A DNA stretch of 64,000 nucleotides from Prasinococcaceae sp. CCMP 1430 (Eukaryota > Prasinodermophyta > Palmophyllophyceae > Prasinococcales > Prasinococcaceae): the NCBI GenBank assembly GCA_013416795.1, contig RQSC01000010.1, positions 235,437 to 299,436 on the forward strand, written 5' to 3'. Numbering within the stretch: the stretch's first letter is position 1; every line of letters starts with the position of its first letter. A model generated the notes under the pieces. It saw only the letters and a program-made list of their open reading frames with translations. It was not told the DNA's origin and searched no databases. The translations under genes and the position numbers were made by a program. This document shows positions 63,946-64,000 of this stretch, in pieces.

Positions 63946-64000
63946 ATATAGCTAGACCTTAGAATCTCTTTTACTTGTCACTTCTAAGGTCTAGCTATAT
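63946..64000. repeat. 19-bp perfect inverted repeat at the window end
   Basis: 63946-63964 and 63982-64000 are exact reverse complements around a 17-nt loop; the right arm ends at the last base shown, so it may extend further. Confidence 0.8.

Larger units (their letters stand above)
62348..64000. other. tail without recognised genes
   Basis: About 1.65 kb downstream of the split ycf3. It contains an intrinsic-terminator-like hairpin (62488-62510), a short AGAC microsatellite near 63880-63892, several short open frames on both strands without family resemblance, and a terminal 19-bp inverted repeat. A 68-codon open stretch on the minus strand (about 63341-63546) reads like protein but has no start and is flanked by stops. 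Base composition is clearly richer in G and C than spacers elsewhere in the window. Confidence 0.5.

Overview
The window is a piece of a green-algal plastid genome. Most of it (about 1-60,360) is compact and AT-rich, with small spacers. It carries a full prokaryote-like complement of photosystem, cytochrome b6f, ATP synthase, ribosomal-protein and tRNA genes, plus one rRNA operon. Green affiliation follows from the form IB rbcL, chlB and chlI, tufA, a Ycf1/Tic214-like gene, Ycf66, and the tufA-rpl19 and psbB-psbT-psbN-psbH-petB-petD clusters. Apart from the last 3.6 kb no gene has an intron. The set also includes genes rarely kept in green plastids: a LysR-type regulator (rbcR/ycf30), rpl21, rps15, rps16, minD, ftsW and ftsI. 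From memory of published gene lists, this fits an early-diverging prasinophyte-type alga (Palmophyllophyceae would be my first guess), but this is inference.

Layout: petA (partial), trnG, trnR, psbA, a tRNA cluster, psaC and an FtsH-like AAA gene (1-6,160). Then come ftsW-minD on the minus strand, psbZ, the atpI-H-F-A operon and rbcL (6,250-14,383), followed by the rRNA operon rrs-trnI-trnA-rrl-rrf (14,726-19,473). Next are psbD/psbC facing psaA-psaB, chlB, then an ftsL-like gene with ftsI, and psbE-F-L-J (19,666-32,160). A large minus-strand translation block follows: rps4, ycf1-like, rpl19, tufA, rps7, rps12, rps15, rpl21, rps9, rpoA and the S10/spc/alpha cluster to rpl23 (32,324-44,749). 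After it come chlI, psaI, psaJ, rps18, rps2, rbcR, an unknown 420-codon ORF, rps14, rps16 and tRNAs (45,186-51,736). The last typical block is petD-petB-psbH/psbN/psbT-psbB, psbK, ycf3, ycf66, atpB-atpE, psbI, trnS and petN (51,823-60,359).

The final 3.6 kb (60,360-64,000) looks different. It is less AT-rich, and its only recognisable gene is a second ycf3. That copy is split into three exons (124, 230 and 156 nt) by two group II introns with recognisable domain V hairpins, exactly the arrangement of streptophyte/land-plant ycf3. Either a streptophyte-type segment was acquired or the assembly is chimeric here.

The most interesting functional theme is a plastid-encoded remnant of the bacterial septal peptidoglycan machinery. 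ftsW (glycosyltransferase) sits with minD. ftsI (transpeptidase with all three catalytic motifs) is preceded by a small single-span coiled-coil ORF that resembles FtsL in position and architecture. Gene expression signals are bacterial: the 16S rRNA keeps its anti-Shine-Dalgarno tail, an extended -10 element TATGGTATAMT recurs on both strands ahead of genes and tRNAs, and long, often perfect palindromes follow many genes.
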